In this document: one piece after another, positions 8,895 through 19,339 of the stretch | Numbering within the stretch: position 1 is the first letter of the stretch | Layout of the letters: each line of letters opens with the position of its first letter | Source of the DNA: Myxococcales bacterium | GTDB lineage: Bacteria; Myxococcota_A; Polyangia; DRWM01; JAAZOP01 | Assembly: GCA_012797735.1 (NCBI GenBank) | Contig: JAAZOP010000401.1 | Coordinates: 1-34,927 of the forward strand | Length of the DNA stretch: 34,927 bases | Direction: 5' to 3' | Position numbers and translations under genes: made by a program | The notes under the pieces: generated by a model | The model's database searches: none | Seen by the model: only the letters and a program-made list of their open reading frames with translations | What the model was told of the DNA's origin: nothing

Positions 8895-8929
8895 GCCGCA
8901 CCCGCGCGGCCCGTCGGGGAGGCGGACCG

Positions 8930-9235
8930 TTGCGCGAGCCGGTCGTCCGGGGGGCGCGGATCGAGGCCGACGGCACCGTCGTGATCGAGGGGGAGGACGA
9001 CTTCTGCATCGAGAACGCGAGCCGCCGGGTGCACGGCCGCCTGATCGCCGGCCTGCTCGACGGGTCGCTCGAAGGACCCGCCGTGGAACGCGCCGTCGAA
9101 CGGCTGGCGCGGTTCCTCGCCACCGCCGACTTCCGCGCCCTGCGGGACGGCGACCCCGACCTCCGCGGCCCGCTCGCCCGCCCGGTGCGGCTGGTGGAGG
9201 ACGACTCCGGGCGCGTCGTGCCGACCAAGCTCTGA
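8930..9235 (+). CDS. Small hypothetical protein downstream of prfA
   Basis: A 101-residue open frame starts at TTG 8930 with GGGGAGG about 7 nt upstream, 35 bp after prfA. It is soluble with no signal peptide. It begins with a beta-like stretch (RIEADGTVVIEGEDDF) and continues with a helical middle (GRLIAGLLDGSLEGPAVER, then LARFLATADFRALRDGD). I do not recognise the family. Position and strong ribosome-binding site suggest co-expression with prfA. It converges on the beta-helix lipoprotein gene with an 11-bp gap and no visible intrinsic terminator. Confidence 0.65.
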   Translation: MREPVVRGARIEADGTVVIEGEDDFCIENASRRVHGRLIAGLLDGSLEGPAVERAVERLARFLATADFRALRDGDPDLRGPLARPVRLVEDDSGRVVPTKL

Positions 9236-9246
9236 CTCTGGGTTCG

Positions 9247-11133
9247 TCAGAACGACTCGTACATCCCCGGGTCGGGGCGGGCGCCGGCGTACGGCAGCGC
9301 GACGCCGGTTCCGGCCGTCCAGGTGAGCGGCTCGGCGAGGGTCAGGGTGCGCGCGGCGTGGTCGACCGCCGCGACCCGCACCGCCCGGTCTTGACCCTCG
9401 AGCTGGATCAGGTCGCCGGCGACCAACCCCTCCCCGTCGCTGAAGTAGCCGCTGTCCTCCACGGCCAGGAGGGTCGCGCCGGTGCCGGCGTTCGTCGTGC
9501 GCGTGAGGAACTCGCCGGCATCGATGCACGGGCTGCCGGCACGCAGGTGAAAGTCGTAGAACCCGAAGTCGGACGGGTCGGGGACGCCCTCGGCGGCGAC
9601 GAAGCCCGGGTCCCCGCCTTCCTCCCAGTTCCCCCCGACGAACTGCTCGGCCTCGTTCACGTAGTAGTAGTAGATCGCGTAGGTCTGGTTGTCGTGGAAC
9701 ACGTTGTTCTTGATCGCCACGCCGACCATCGGGTTGTGCCCGGCGTCGTCGACCCAGCGGGCCAGCATCAGGCCGCACTGGAGCGGGCTCCAGTCGTCGC
9801 CGACCGGGTAGCCGTTGTGAAGGAACACGTTGGCGTAGATGTGGTTGCCGCTCGCGTCGTTGTGGTTGCCGCCGTCGGCGGACAGCCCCAGGCCGCTGGC
9901 GTCGTTGTGGTAGAACGCATTGCGCCGGATGATGTTGTCGCGCGTGCGGACCGACAGGCCCGTCGATGAGTCGTTGTCCGCCGGCAACCCCGAGAAGGCG
10001 ATGCGGTTGCGGTCGATCACGTTGCGGACGTTCCGGTCCGGGAAGCTGGTGTTGAGGATCACGTTGCGGTTGCCGCAACGTCCGCCGGTCACCGTCCGGT
10101 GACACTCGTACCACTCCTCGTTGTGGAAGGTGTTGCCGCGCACGACGTTGCGGTTCGAGTAGACCCCGAGGATGTGGTGCCCGCCGTAGGCGAAGGTGTT
10201 GCGCACCACCAGGTTGCGGTCGCTCTCGTCGACCACGTTGTCGTTGCCGATGTCGAGCACGCAGGCGTTGTCGTCCCACGCGCCCTCCGAGCCGGATTCG
10301 CTGCCGTAGCGGGCGAAGACGCAGTCGTGGATCCGGTTGTCGGTCGACCCTTCGTAGATCCGCGAACCGGCCCAGGTCGTCGGACCGCCCGGGTTCTCGA
10401 AGCTGCAGTACCCGACGTGGACGTGGTGCGACCCCTGCACGTACAGGTTGCGCTCGCAGTCGATGAACCGCAGGCCCCGGATCGTGACGTAGCTCCGGCC
10501 CTGCAGCCGCACGCAGTAGACGCTCCCGGTGAACGTCACCACCTCGTCCCCGTACGCCGCATACGCGATCCGCTCGGCGTCGGAAGCCCCGGAGTTCTCC
10601 GGCTGGATCGTCTCCCCCGCGTAGGTCCCCGCGCGGAGGTAGACGGTGTCGCCCGCGACGAGCGTGGCGTTGGCCTTGGCCACGGTGCACCAGGGCTGCG
10701 TCTCGGTGCCCGGGTTGGAATCCGCGCAGGGGCCGCCGATCGAGTCCCGGTCGACGAAGAAGACGCGGCCTCCGCCCAGGCAGTCCTCGTCGGCGACGCC
10801 GTCGCAGTCGTCGTCCAGGCCGTTGTGGCAGACCTCGGCGGCTCCGGGGTGGATCGCGCCGTCCTCGTCGTCGCAGTCGTCGCCCAGACACGAGCCGTCC
10901 CCGTCGATGTCGATGCACGGCCCGGCGTCGCCGTCCCGCGCCGCATCGTCGCGGGCGTCGTCCGGGCGCCCGTCGGCGTCCGGCGCGTCCGCGTCGCCGC
11001 CGGCCTCCGCCCCGACCTCCGCCCCGACATCGTCCGCAGCGTCCGTCGCGTCGTCGCCTCCGCAGGCGGCCCAGAGCAGCATCCAGGTTCCGAGCCACAG
11101 AACCGCTCCGCCGCACCAGGGGTTCTCGCGCAT
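9247..11133 (-). CDS. Lipoprotein with DDDCDG motif and right-handed beta-helix
   Basis: The protein has 628 residues; the ATG at 11133 follows GGGAGG by 6 nt. A short signal ends at LLWAAC (Cys24). An Asp/Ala-rich linker leads to a calcium- or metal-binding-type motif region (DIDGDGSCLGDDCDDEDG, then GLDDDCDGVADEDC, about 73-118), as in MopE-like and other myxobacterial surface proteins. Residues about 122-480 carry the NosD/PbH1 type of parallel beta-helix: VDRDSIGG, APYGDEV-like turns, then many Asn-rich rungs (NRNVVRGNTFHNEEW, DNIIRRNAFYHNDASG). The end PDPGMYESF matches the usual beta-helix closing strand. Such folds act as polysaccharide lyases, epimerases or adhesins; no catalytic triad is evident. 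It lies 22 bp after the PLAT-like lipoprotein gene on the same strand, likely one operon. Confidence 0.85.
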   Translation of the reverse strand: MRENPWCGGAVLWLGTWMLLWAACGGDDATDAADDVGAEVGAEAGGDADAPDADGRPDDARDDAARDGDAGPCIDIDGDGSCLGDDCDDEDGAIHPGAAEVCHNGLDDDCDGVADEDCLGGGRVFFVDRDSIGGPCADSNPGTETQPWCTVAKANATLVAGDTVYLRAGTYAGETIQPENSGASDAERIAYAAYGDEVVTFTGSVYCVRLQGRSYVTIRGLRFIDCERNLYVQGSHHVHVGYCSFENPGGPTTWAGSRIYEGSTDNRIHDCVFARYGSESGSEGAWDDNACVLDIGNDNVVDESDRNLVVRNTFAYGGHHILGVYSNRNVVRGNTFHNEEWYECHRTVTGGRCGNRNVILNTSFPDRNVRNVIDRNRIAFSGLPADNDSSTGLSVRTRDNIIRRNAFYHNDASGLGLSADGGNHNDASGNHIYANVFLHNGYPVGDDWSPLQCGLMLARWVDDAGHNPMVGVAIKNNVFHDNQTYAIYYYYVNEAEQFVGGNWEEGGDPGFVAAEGVPDPSDFGFYDFHLRAGSPCIDAGEFLTRTTNAGTGATLLAVEDSGYFSDGEGLVAGDLIQLEGQDRAVRVAAVDHAARTLTLAEPLTWTAGTGVALPYAGARPDPGMYESF

Positions 11134-11155
11134 CCCATCCTCCCGCCGGCCGCGC

Positions 11156-11683
11156 TCAGTACGAGCAGCGCTCCGGGTAGTACGACTCGTTGGCGTACAA
11201 CTCGTCGCCGATCCCGGTCTCCTTGTAGAGCATCACGGTCGTCCCGTCGGCCAGGATGCCGTCGATGCGGATGGAATCGATCTCCCAGCTCAGCTCGAAG
11301 AAACCGCCGCCGCTGTTCCAGATGCGGAACCGATCGAGGTCGCCGACCGCGATCGGCGTGGAGAGATGGATCTGGAACACGTCGGTCTGGTGCGCCTCGA
11401 AGTCGTTCGCCGGGGAGTCGAGCAGCGTGCAGGAGTAGTCGCCCTCGGAGCGCCGCTTGTAGCAGAAGTGGATGTCCATGTCGGTGCCCTCGTCGCCCGT
11501 GCGGATCGTGACGACGAAGGCGCTGATCGGCAGGGCCGGCGCCGGCCCGCAGGTGTAGTCCGGCCCGCAACCGCAGCCGGTTTCCCCGGCCAGCAGCAGC
11601 CACAGTCCGAAACCGCCGGCGAGCGCCCGCGGCAACGCTCCCGTCGCACGCAACGCCACCTTCCGCCCGGTCTTCTCGCGCAT
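11156..11683 (-). CDS. Secreted PLAT/LH2-like domain lipoprotein
   Basis: The protein has 175 residues. ATG 11683 is preceded by GGAGGGGAGG, far better than the upstream in-frame codons. A basic N-terminus and hydrophobic stretch (LAGGFGLWLLLAGETGC) suggest export, with a poor lipobox. The remaining 130 residues match the layout of a PLAT/LH2 beta-sandwich: VVTIRTGDEGTDMDIHFC, then ANDFEAHQTDVFQIHL, VGDLDRFRIWNSGGG, and SWEIDSIRID. In that family these are the TGD..GTD strand, the DFE..D.F strand, the G.L..I.I..D strand and the W.++.I strand. PLAT domains bind lipids or proteins. The assignment is by pattern only. It precedes the beta-helix lipoprotein in the same direction, and they may work together at the surface. 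Confidence 0.75.
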   Translation of the reverse strand: MREKTGRKVALRATGALPRALAGGFGLWLLLAGETGCGCGPDYTCGPAPALPISAFVVTIRTGDEGTDMDIHFCYKRRSEGDYSCTLLDSPANDFEAHQTDVFQIHLSTPIAVGDLDRFRIWNSGGGFFELSWEIDSIRIDGILADGTTVMLYKETGIGDELYANESYYPERCSY

Positions 11684-11875
11684 CGTCCCCTCCCCTCCGC
11701 GGGACGGCGGCGGGTCGCTCCGTCGCGGCCCCGGCCCGGAGATCCGTCGGCCGGAATGGTACGGCGCTTCGCGGCGCGGCGCCAGGCTTCGACCTCGAAC
11801 CCTGAACTCTTCCACTCGCTTCCCGACTCGCCTCCCCGCCCAACGTCCGGTTGGACCGTCCGAGGCGGAGCCGCG

Positions 11876-14800
11876 CTAGGGACTCGCGGTTTCCGGCGGG
11901 CGGCAGTCGAGCGGCACGCTGGAGAGGACGCAGCCCCGCTCGTTGCAGCTCCAGGTCTCGTCGAGGACGTCGCGCTGGTTGCACGGGCCGTCCGCGCAGT
12001 CCGTGCGCACGACATCGGCGAGCCGGCCGTCCGCGAAGCGCACGGCGAGGCGGCTGGCGGCGCTGCCGGTGAACGGGCCGCGCGGGGGCGCGGCGAGCGC
12101 GTCGTTGGCGTCGTGGTGCTGGACGGCCAGTTGTCGTTCGCAGGGCGGCGGCGCGGGCCCCAGGTCGCGCACGGAGCGTTTCGGGATTCCCAGGGCGTTG
12201 CCCGCGGGGTGGCCGCCCGCGGCGCGCCAGACCTCGGTCCGCGGGCCGGCCAGGCGCGCCGGTCCCGCGGGCGACGGCGCAAGCGCGGCGTCCGGCACGC
12301 CGGCCAGCGCCGTCTCGCAGTACACGACCTGCACCCCCTCCTCCCGCCGCTCGCCGACCGCGCACTTCCCGTCCGGCCCCAGCACCGTCACGCGGGTCCG
12401 CACGCCGTCCGGGGTCCGCTCCTCGCGATAGCCCATCGCGCCGATCGCGTCGCCGACCGGGTTGGCATCGACCCCGACGAAGAACGTCTCCTCGACGCCG
12501 CGCCCGCGGAAGAAGAACAGCGTCTGCACCTCCGAGCCCCAGGCCAGCCCGAGCGGCGCGGCCCGGCCGACGTGGTCCCGCGACTGGATCGCGACGATCT
12601 CGCCGCCGCGCCGCCCGACGCCCTGGTCCTCGCGGAAGTAGAACAGGAACCCGCGATCGCCGGCGAGAGCGACGCCGGTCGTGCCGAGCCCCGGCCAGCC
12701 GGGCGGCGGCGCGAACGGGGCCGGGCCGGCGCCGGTCGTGCGGAGCCGCTGGTGGCTCGTGATCACCACCTCGATCTCCCACTGCTCGCGGTTCGGGTCG
12801 GGATCGACGTCGCGGTACAGGAACGACAGCCGCGTCCGTCCCAGCGCGTCGGCGGCGGGCCGGCCGTCGCGGCCCGCGAAGCGCACCTCCGCCAGCAGCC
12901 GTTCGCGGGTCCGCCCGTGCTCCGCGAACGAGAACTCGATCCGCTGCACCGGCTGCTCGTCCGGTTCGCAGCGTTCCCAGCGGCCCGGCGCCACGCACCA
13001 GACGTCCCGCGTCCAGCCCGTGCGATCGACCGCCAGGATCCGCGCCGGATAGCCGTTCTCGTACTCGACGCGCAGCCGGACCGCGGGCGCCAGCAGATCC
13101 TCGAGCCACGCCGGCGGGGTGCCGGGGACGGGGTCCCGGGCGTACCGTTCGTCGGCGCCTTCGAGCCAGCGGCCGTCGGGGGCCAGCGCGGGGATCACGC
13201 CCCACAGCCACGACTCCTCGGGGTGGGCGAGCGCGTCGAGCCAGCCGTGCGCGGGAGCCGGCAGGCCGGTCGGCCAGGAGACGACGACGTCGAGCGCCTC
13301 GCCGGCCTCGTCGACCTGGAACGCCACCAGGCGTCCCGCCTCGGCGCGCACCGTCGCCGCATCCTCGGCCCGCGCGGGCACGGGGGCGAGATCGGGGCCG
13401 AGGCGCCAGCCGCGGGCGTAGACCGGCTCGGCGCCGACCGGCGCCCCCGGCCCGGGCGACCGCTCGTCCTCGGTGGGATACAGCAGCCGCACGGTGACGA
13501 GGACGGCGGCGGCGAGACCGGCCACGATCCAGGTCCAGATCAGCGGATGCTGGCGCAGCCGCTGGCGCACGCCGCGGCGGGGCACGGCGTCCGGTTCCTC
13601 GGCGACGCAGCGGGCGACGTCGCGCACCGGATGCGCCGCGGCGACCCAGCGGCGGACGACGTCGGCCCGGAAACGGTACCCCGCCTCGCCGCGCTCCAGG
13701 TCGCCGGCCTCGACCAGCGCATCGAGCGCGCCGCGGAGGGCCGCGCGGTCGACCTCCACCGTGGCGTCCGCCCGTCCTTCCGCCAACACCGCCTCGGCCC
13801 GCTCGATCGACACGAACTGCGCGTCGTCGTCCAGCTCCGCGGCGAGCACGGAGGCGACGACGCGGCCCAGGAACCCGAGGCCGCGCCACCAGGCGAGGAA
13901 GAACGGCAGCGCCAGCTCCTCGTCGTCGACGTCCTCCAGCGCCTGCTCCAGCTCCTCGGCGGTGCAGCGGGAGGCCCCCGCGTCGCGCAGCCGGTCGAAC
14001 AGCGCGCGGCAGACCGCCTGGACGAGGAACGGGTGGCAGGCGGTGGCCCGCAGGATCGCCGGCATGACGTCCGCCTCCAGATCGACCGCCCCCGCCAGCG
14101 GCTCGCGCACCAACCGTTCCGCCGCCGCCGGCGGCAGGAACGACACGGCGCGGTGGACGGCGCGCAGCCCGAGCCGGCCCCACATCTCCGGGTCGCGCTG
14201 GTCCATCCGCCAGCCGCCGGCGAACAGCAGCGACACGGGGAGGTTCGCGTCGAGGATCCCGCCCAGCCCGTCGATCACCTCGACCCCGATGTGACCCGCA
14301 TGCACCCACCGCTCGAGCTGCTCGTAGTGGTCGACGAGCAGCAGCAGCCGGGCCGGCTTCGCCGCGCCGACGGCGGCCTGGAGGAAACGCCGGAACAGCT
14401 CGTTCGGCGACCGCTCGCGCTCCCCCGGCAGCAACGACTCCGCCGCGGCCACCGGGCGCCCCGCCGCCCGCAACCGCTCGACGACGGCCTGCGCGAACAG
14501 GCGCCAGACCCCGGCGGAGCCGCGGGGGCGCGGGCAGGCCGCCAAGTCCACGAAGACCGGCAACACCCCGTCGCCCAGCGCGCCGCTTTCGATCTGCGTC
14601 AGGATCGAGGTCTTCCCGATCTGCCGGGAGCCCCAGAGCACGACGAGCGCCGCGCCCGCCTCGACTCCTTCCACCGGCCGGAGCAGCTCGCCCCGCAGGG
14701 CCTCCAGTTCGGCCTCGCGTCCCACGAACAGCGCGGGGTCCCGTACCGGGCCCGCGGTGACGTACGGGTTCGCACCCAGCCGGCGTCGTGTCTCAGCCAT
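11876..14800 (-). CDS. Membrane-spanning STAND/AAA_16-type ATPase with large extracytoplasmic domain
   Basis: The protein has 974 residues; the chosen ATG (14800) overlaps the upstream gene's stop by 8 bp, which suggests translational coupling (ATG 14812 is an alternative). Residues 25-65 carry FVGREAELEAL and Walker A GSRQIGKTS (57-65); Walker B is RLLLLVDHYEQ with Asp157. CHPFLVQAVC (255-264) resembles the sensor motif of STAND and AAA_16 ATPases. Residues about 300-395 look like a winged-helix lid. One transmembrane helix (about 419-440, LIWTWIVAGLAAAVLVTVRLL) follows. The C-terminal 530 residues should be extracytoplasmic and beta-rich, with Cys pairs, and belong to no family I know. An inside-out or outside-in switch is a reasonable inference. 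It pairs with the HEAT/TPR membrane protein upstream. Confidence 0.85.
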   Translation of the reverse strand: MAETRRRLGANPYVTAGPVRDPALFVGREAELEALRGELLRPVEGVEAGAALVVLWGSRQIGKTSILTQIESGALGDGVLPVFVDLAACPRPRGSAGVWRLFAQAVVERLRAAGRPVAAAESLLPGERERSPNELFRRFLQAAVGAAKPARLLLLVDHYEQLERWVHAGHIGVEVIDGLGGILDANLPVSLLFAGGWRMDQRDPEMWGRLGLRAVHRAVSFLPPAAAERLVREPLAGAVDLEADVMPAILRATACHPFLVQAVCRALFDRLRDAGASRCTAEELEQALEDVDDEELALPFFLAWWRGLGFLGRVVASVLAAELDDDAQFVSIERAEAVLAEGRADATVEVDRAALRGALDALVEAGDLERGEAGYRFRADVVRRWVAAAHPVRDVARCVAEEPDAVPRRGVRQRLRQHPLIWTWIVAGLAAAVLVTVRLLYPTEDERSPGPGAPVGAEPVYARGWRLGPDLAPVPARAEDAATVRAEAGRLVAFQVDEAGEALDVVVSWPTGLPAPAHGWLDALAHPEESWLWGVIPALAPDGRWLEGADERYARDPVPGTPPAWLEDLLAPAVRLRVEYENGYPARILAVDRTGWTRDVWCVAPGRWERCEPDEQPVQRIEFSFAEHGRTRERLLAEVRFAGRDGRPAADALGRTRLSFLYRDVDPDPNREQWEIEVVITSHQRLRTTGAGPAPFAPPPGWPGLGTTGVALAGDRGFLFYFREDQGVGRRGGEIVAIQSRDHVGRAAPLGLAWGSEVQTLFFFRGRGVEETFFVGVDANPVGDAIGAMGYREERTPDGVRTRVTVLGPDGKCAVGERREEGVQVVYCETALAGVPDAALAPSPAGPARLAGPRTEVWRAAGGHPAGNALGIPKRSVRDLGPAPPPCERQLAVQHHDANDALAAPPRGPFTGSAASRLAVRFADGRLADVVRTDCADGPCNQRDVLDETWSCNERGCVLSSVPLDCRPPETASP

Positions 14801-16847
14801 CCTGCTTGCCATCCTTCTTCCGGACCCCGGGTCCGGCTCCACGACCTGCGGCATCCGGCGCGTCGGGCGGCTCGGCCAACGCCGCCGCGTCGGTGCGCAG
14901 CCGCGCCAGCGCCAGCTCGATGCGCCGGTAGGGATCCTCGGGAACGGACGCCGGCGCAGCGGAAGAACCGCCCGGGTCGCCCGCGCCGCCGCCGGCTGCC
15001 TCCGCCGGTCGGATCTTGTCCTCGAGGCCCGACTCGACCGGCCGCTCCGCATCTTCGGTGCCCGCCGCCGCCGGCCGGACCGCGTCCTCGACCCCCGACT
15101 CGACCGGCTGCTCCGCATCTTCGGTGCCCGCCGCCGCCGGCCGGACCGCGTCCTCGACCCCCGACTCGACCGGCCGGACCGGCACCGCGGCGGCTCCCGG
15201 GACGGATCGCTCTGCGGCGGCCGGGGGAGATCCGGGATCGCTGGAACCGAAACCGCCCGCCCTCCGGGGAGGGACGGGGTCTTCCGCGGCGGGGCTTCCC
15301 GCATCCGCAGCGCCGCCCGGGCCGGCGGAGGAAGGACGGAACAGCCGGCCGGGGGTGCGGCCGGCGGCGAGCAACAGGGCGAGGGCGGCGAGGGCGGCGA
15401 GGAGGATGCCGCCGGCCGCGGCGAGCCGGCCCGTCATCGAGCGGTTCCGGTCGCCGGCAGCCGCGCCGGCCGGCCCCGCCTCGGCAGCGGGGGCGGAGGA
15501 CGCGGGGCCCTCGGCTGCTCCGGCGAGCCGGGCGAGGTCGTCGCGCGAGGCGATCAGGCGCCGGTAGCCCGGGTCCAGCGTGGCGGCCTCGCGGAACGGG
15601 GCGGGATCGGGGAAGCCGAGGTCCCGGCGGCGGAGCCCCTCGAGGTACGCCAGGTGGGCGCGCACGCGGGCGGCGCGCGCGTCGCCCTCGGGGATCAGGT
15701 AGCCGGTGAGGCGCAGGATGCGGCGCGCCTCGAGGACGTTGCCGTCGGCGAGCAGCTTCTCGCCGTAGGCGAGCAGCCCGGGGATCATCTCGGCGCGCCG
15801 CGGGTACTCCGGCTCGCGGCCGAGGATCGCGCCGAAGGCCTCGTCCATCTCGGCGTAGCGCCCGTCGCGGGCGGCGGCGAGCCCCTGGGCGAGGAGGGCG
15901 TCGAGCGGCTCGAGGCGGGCGGCGTCCTGGGCGGCGAACAGGCGGTCCATCGTCTCGCGCCAGTCCCACGACGTGTCGGCGCGCTCGCCCGTCAGGTCCT
16001 CGTACGACTTGCGCACCGCCCAGATCGCGTTGCGCTCGTAGCGCAGCAGCGATTCGCGGGCGGCGCGACGGACGAACGGACGGTCGGAGTTGATGAACGA
16101 CAGCATCACGTTGACGCCCTCGGCGTCCTTGACCTCGGCGATGGCGCGCAGGATGTCGGCGAGGAGCTGGTCGTCGTCGGTCTGTGCCATCAACGGGGCC
16201 CGTTCCTTGCCCATGCGCGCGAGCTGGGTGGCGATGAACTGCTTGACGGTCCCGTCCTGGACGCGGCGGGAAAGCACGAGGGCGGGGATGGCGCGGTCGC
16301 CCTTGGAACGGACGACGAGGCCCGCGGGGCGGGCGTAGGCGCCCTCGTACTGGCCGACGAACCGGATCACCTCCATCAGCGCCTCGCTGGAATCGATCGC
16401 GTCCAGGGCGGCGAGCAGGGCGGAGGTCTGCAGCACGGCGGCCCAGGACTCGCGGTAGGTCTCGTGGGGCGCGAGGATCAACACGTGGAGCAGGGGCGCC
16501 AGCGCGGTGCGGCGCGGCACCGGACTCTCGGGCGGCAGTTCGGCGGGCAGCCGGCGCAGGTAGTCCTCGACCAGCCGCTGCTGCAGGCCGTTGGCGATGC
16601 CGTTGGGGCGGAACAGCCTCTCGGCGAGCAGGGGCAGCGCGCCGGCCTGCGCTTCGCAGAGCTGGTCGAGCGCGGCGGCGCGGACAGCCATGTCGGCCGG
16701 GTCGACGAGCCGGCCGAGGAGGGCGTCGATCTCCGCGGCGGACAGGTCGGTCTCGGCCTGGGCTCGGGCGGCGGCCGGCAGGCAGAGCAGGACGGCGCCT
16801 GCCAGGCAGACCGGAACGGCGCGCGGCGGCATGGGCCGGAACGCCAT
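14793..16847 (-). CDS. HEAT/TPR-like periplasmic protein with one transmembrane helix and acidic repeat tail
   Basis: The protein has 684 residues; the start at ATG 16847 gives a clear signal peptide ([19 protein letters not shown]). Residues about 35-290 are helical repeats of HEAT type ([18 protein letters not shown], then [20 protein letters not shown]). Residues 310-445 look TPR-like ([20 protein letters not shown]). A single transmembrane helix (about 474-496) is followed by a Pro/Glu/Ala-rich tail, predicted cytoplasmic, containing tandem 22-residue repeats ([20 protein letters not shown]). The gene starts 5 bp after acylphosphatase and its stop overlaps the ATPase start by 8 bp. The topology is complementary to the ATPase, with sensor-like repeats outside and a tail inside, so the pair may form one complex. 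The family is not recognised. Confidence 0.8.
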   Translation of the reverse strand: MAFRPMPPRAVPVCLAGAVLLCLPAAARAQAETDLSAAEIDALLGRLVDPADMAVRAAALDQLCEAQAGALPLLAERLFRPNGIANGLQQRLVEDYLRRLPAELPPESPVPRRTALAPLLHVLILAPHETYRESWAAVLQTSALLAALDAIDSSEALMEVIRFVGQYEGAYARPAGLVVRSKGDRAIPALVLSRRVQDGTVKQFIATQLARMGKERAPLMAQTDDDQLLADILRAIAEVKDAEGVNVMLSFINSDRPFVRRAARESLLRYERNAIWAVRKSYEDLTGERADTSWDWRETMDRLFAAQDAARLEPLDALLAQGLAAARDGRYAEMDEAFGAILGREPEYPRRAEMIPGLLAYGEKLLADGNVLEARRILRLTGYLIPEGDARAARVRAHLAYLEGLRRRDLGFPDPAPFREAATLDPGYRRLIASRDDLARLAGAAEGPASSAPAAEAGPAGAAAGDRNRSMTGRLAAAGGILLAALAALALLLAAGRTPGRLFRPSSAGPGGAADAGSPAAEDPVPPRRAGGFGSSDPGSPPAAAERSVPGAAAVPVRPVESGVEDAVRPAAAGTEDAEQPVESGVEDAVRPAAAGTEDAERPVESGLEDKIRPAEAAGGGAGDPGGSSAAPASVPEDPYRRIELALARLRTDAAALAEPPDAPDAAGRGAGPGVRKKDGKQDG
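15031..15182 (-). repeat. Tandem 66-bp repeat in the tail of the HEAT/TPR protein
   Basis: Full units begin at 15031 and 15097 and a partial third begins at 15163. They are almost identical and encode 22 residues each ([20 protein letters not shown] plus two). Near-identity at the nucleotide level points to recent duplication. The repeat lies in the predicted cytoplasmic tail. Confidence 0.9.
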
Positions 16848-16852
16848 CGCGG

Positions 16853-17137
16853 CTACCCCACGATCGAGAACGCGGCGAAGCGCGTCGGCGCCTCGTGCCA
16901 TTGCAGTTCGACCGAGGCGACGCGCGCCGCCGGCGGGCCGCGGCGGCACCATTCCGCCAGCCGTTCCACGGCCTCGCGCGGACCCGTCGCCACCAGCTCG
17001 ACCGAACCGTCGGGCAGGTTGCGCACCGTCCCGCCCAGCCCGAGCCGCCGCGCCTCGGCCGCCGCGTGGGCGCGGTAGCACACCCCCTGGACGCGACCGC
17101 GCACGCGCATGGTACAGGTGCTGTCGACCATCCGCAT
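16853..17137 (-). CDS. acyP: Acylphosphatase
   Basis: This small enzyme of about 94 residues hydrolyses acyl phosphates. The signature [13 protein letters not shown] holds the phosphate-binding loop with Arg22, and [12 protein letters not shown] holds the catalytic Asn40. Both are intact and the length is typical. Starts at GTG 17140, ATG 17137 and ATG 17131 are possible; 17137 is taken because a GGAG lies 4 nt upstream, but the choice is weak. The HEAT/TPR gene begins 5 bp downstream, so the two are likely co-transcribed. It is divergent from prkA, with about 150 bp between them. Confidence 0.93.
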   Translation of the reverse strand: MRMVDSTCTMRVRGRVQGVCYRAHAAAEARRLGLGGTVRNLPDGSVELVATGPREAVERLAEWCRRGPPAARVASVELQWHEAPTRFAAFSIVG

Positions 17138-17209
17138 CACGCTCCGCCGCGGATCTAACAGACCGGACCGGGGGGTTCAACCGCGCCGCGGCCGGACGCC
17201 GCGCGCGCC

Positions 17210-17238
17210 TTGCGCGGGCGGCCCCGACGGGCGACAAT
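17210..17238 (+). promoter_or_regulatory. Possible promoter for prkA
   Basis: TTGCGC (17210-17215), a 17-nt spacer and GACAAT (17233-17238) form a partial sigma70-type promoter about 50 nt before the prkA start. The -35 matches in three positions and the -10 in four. PrkA operons elsewhere are under stress or stationary-phase control; no specific factor site can be named here. Confidence 0.4.
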
Positions 17239-17289
17239 GGCGCCCGGCCGCCCGGGGGGCCCGACGGCGGGCAAGGAGAGAGAGGAACC

Positions 17290-19332
<2,043 letters not shown>

Positions 19333-19339
19333 CGGGCGC

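Noticed and set aside
10646-15709. A very long open frame on the plus strand across the minus-strand lipoprotein and ATPase genes
   Set aside because: It lacks any domain or export signal and mirrors the codon structure of the real minus-strand genes; long antisense frames are expected at this GC content.
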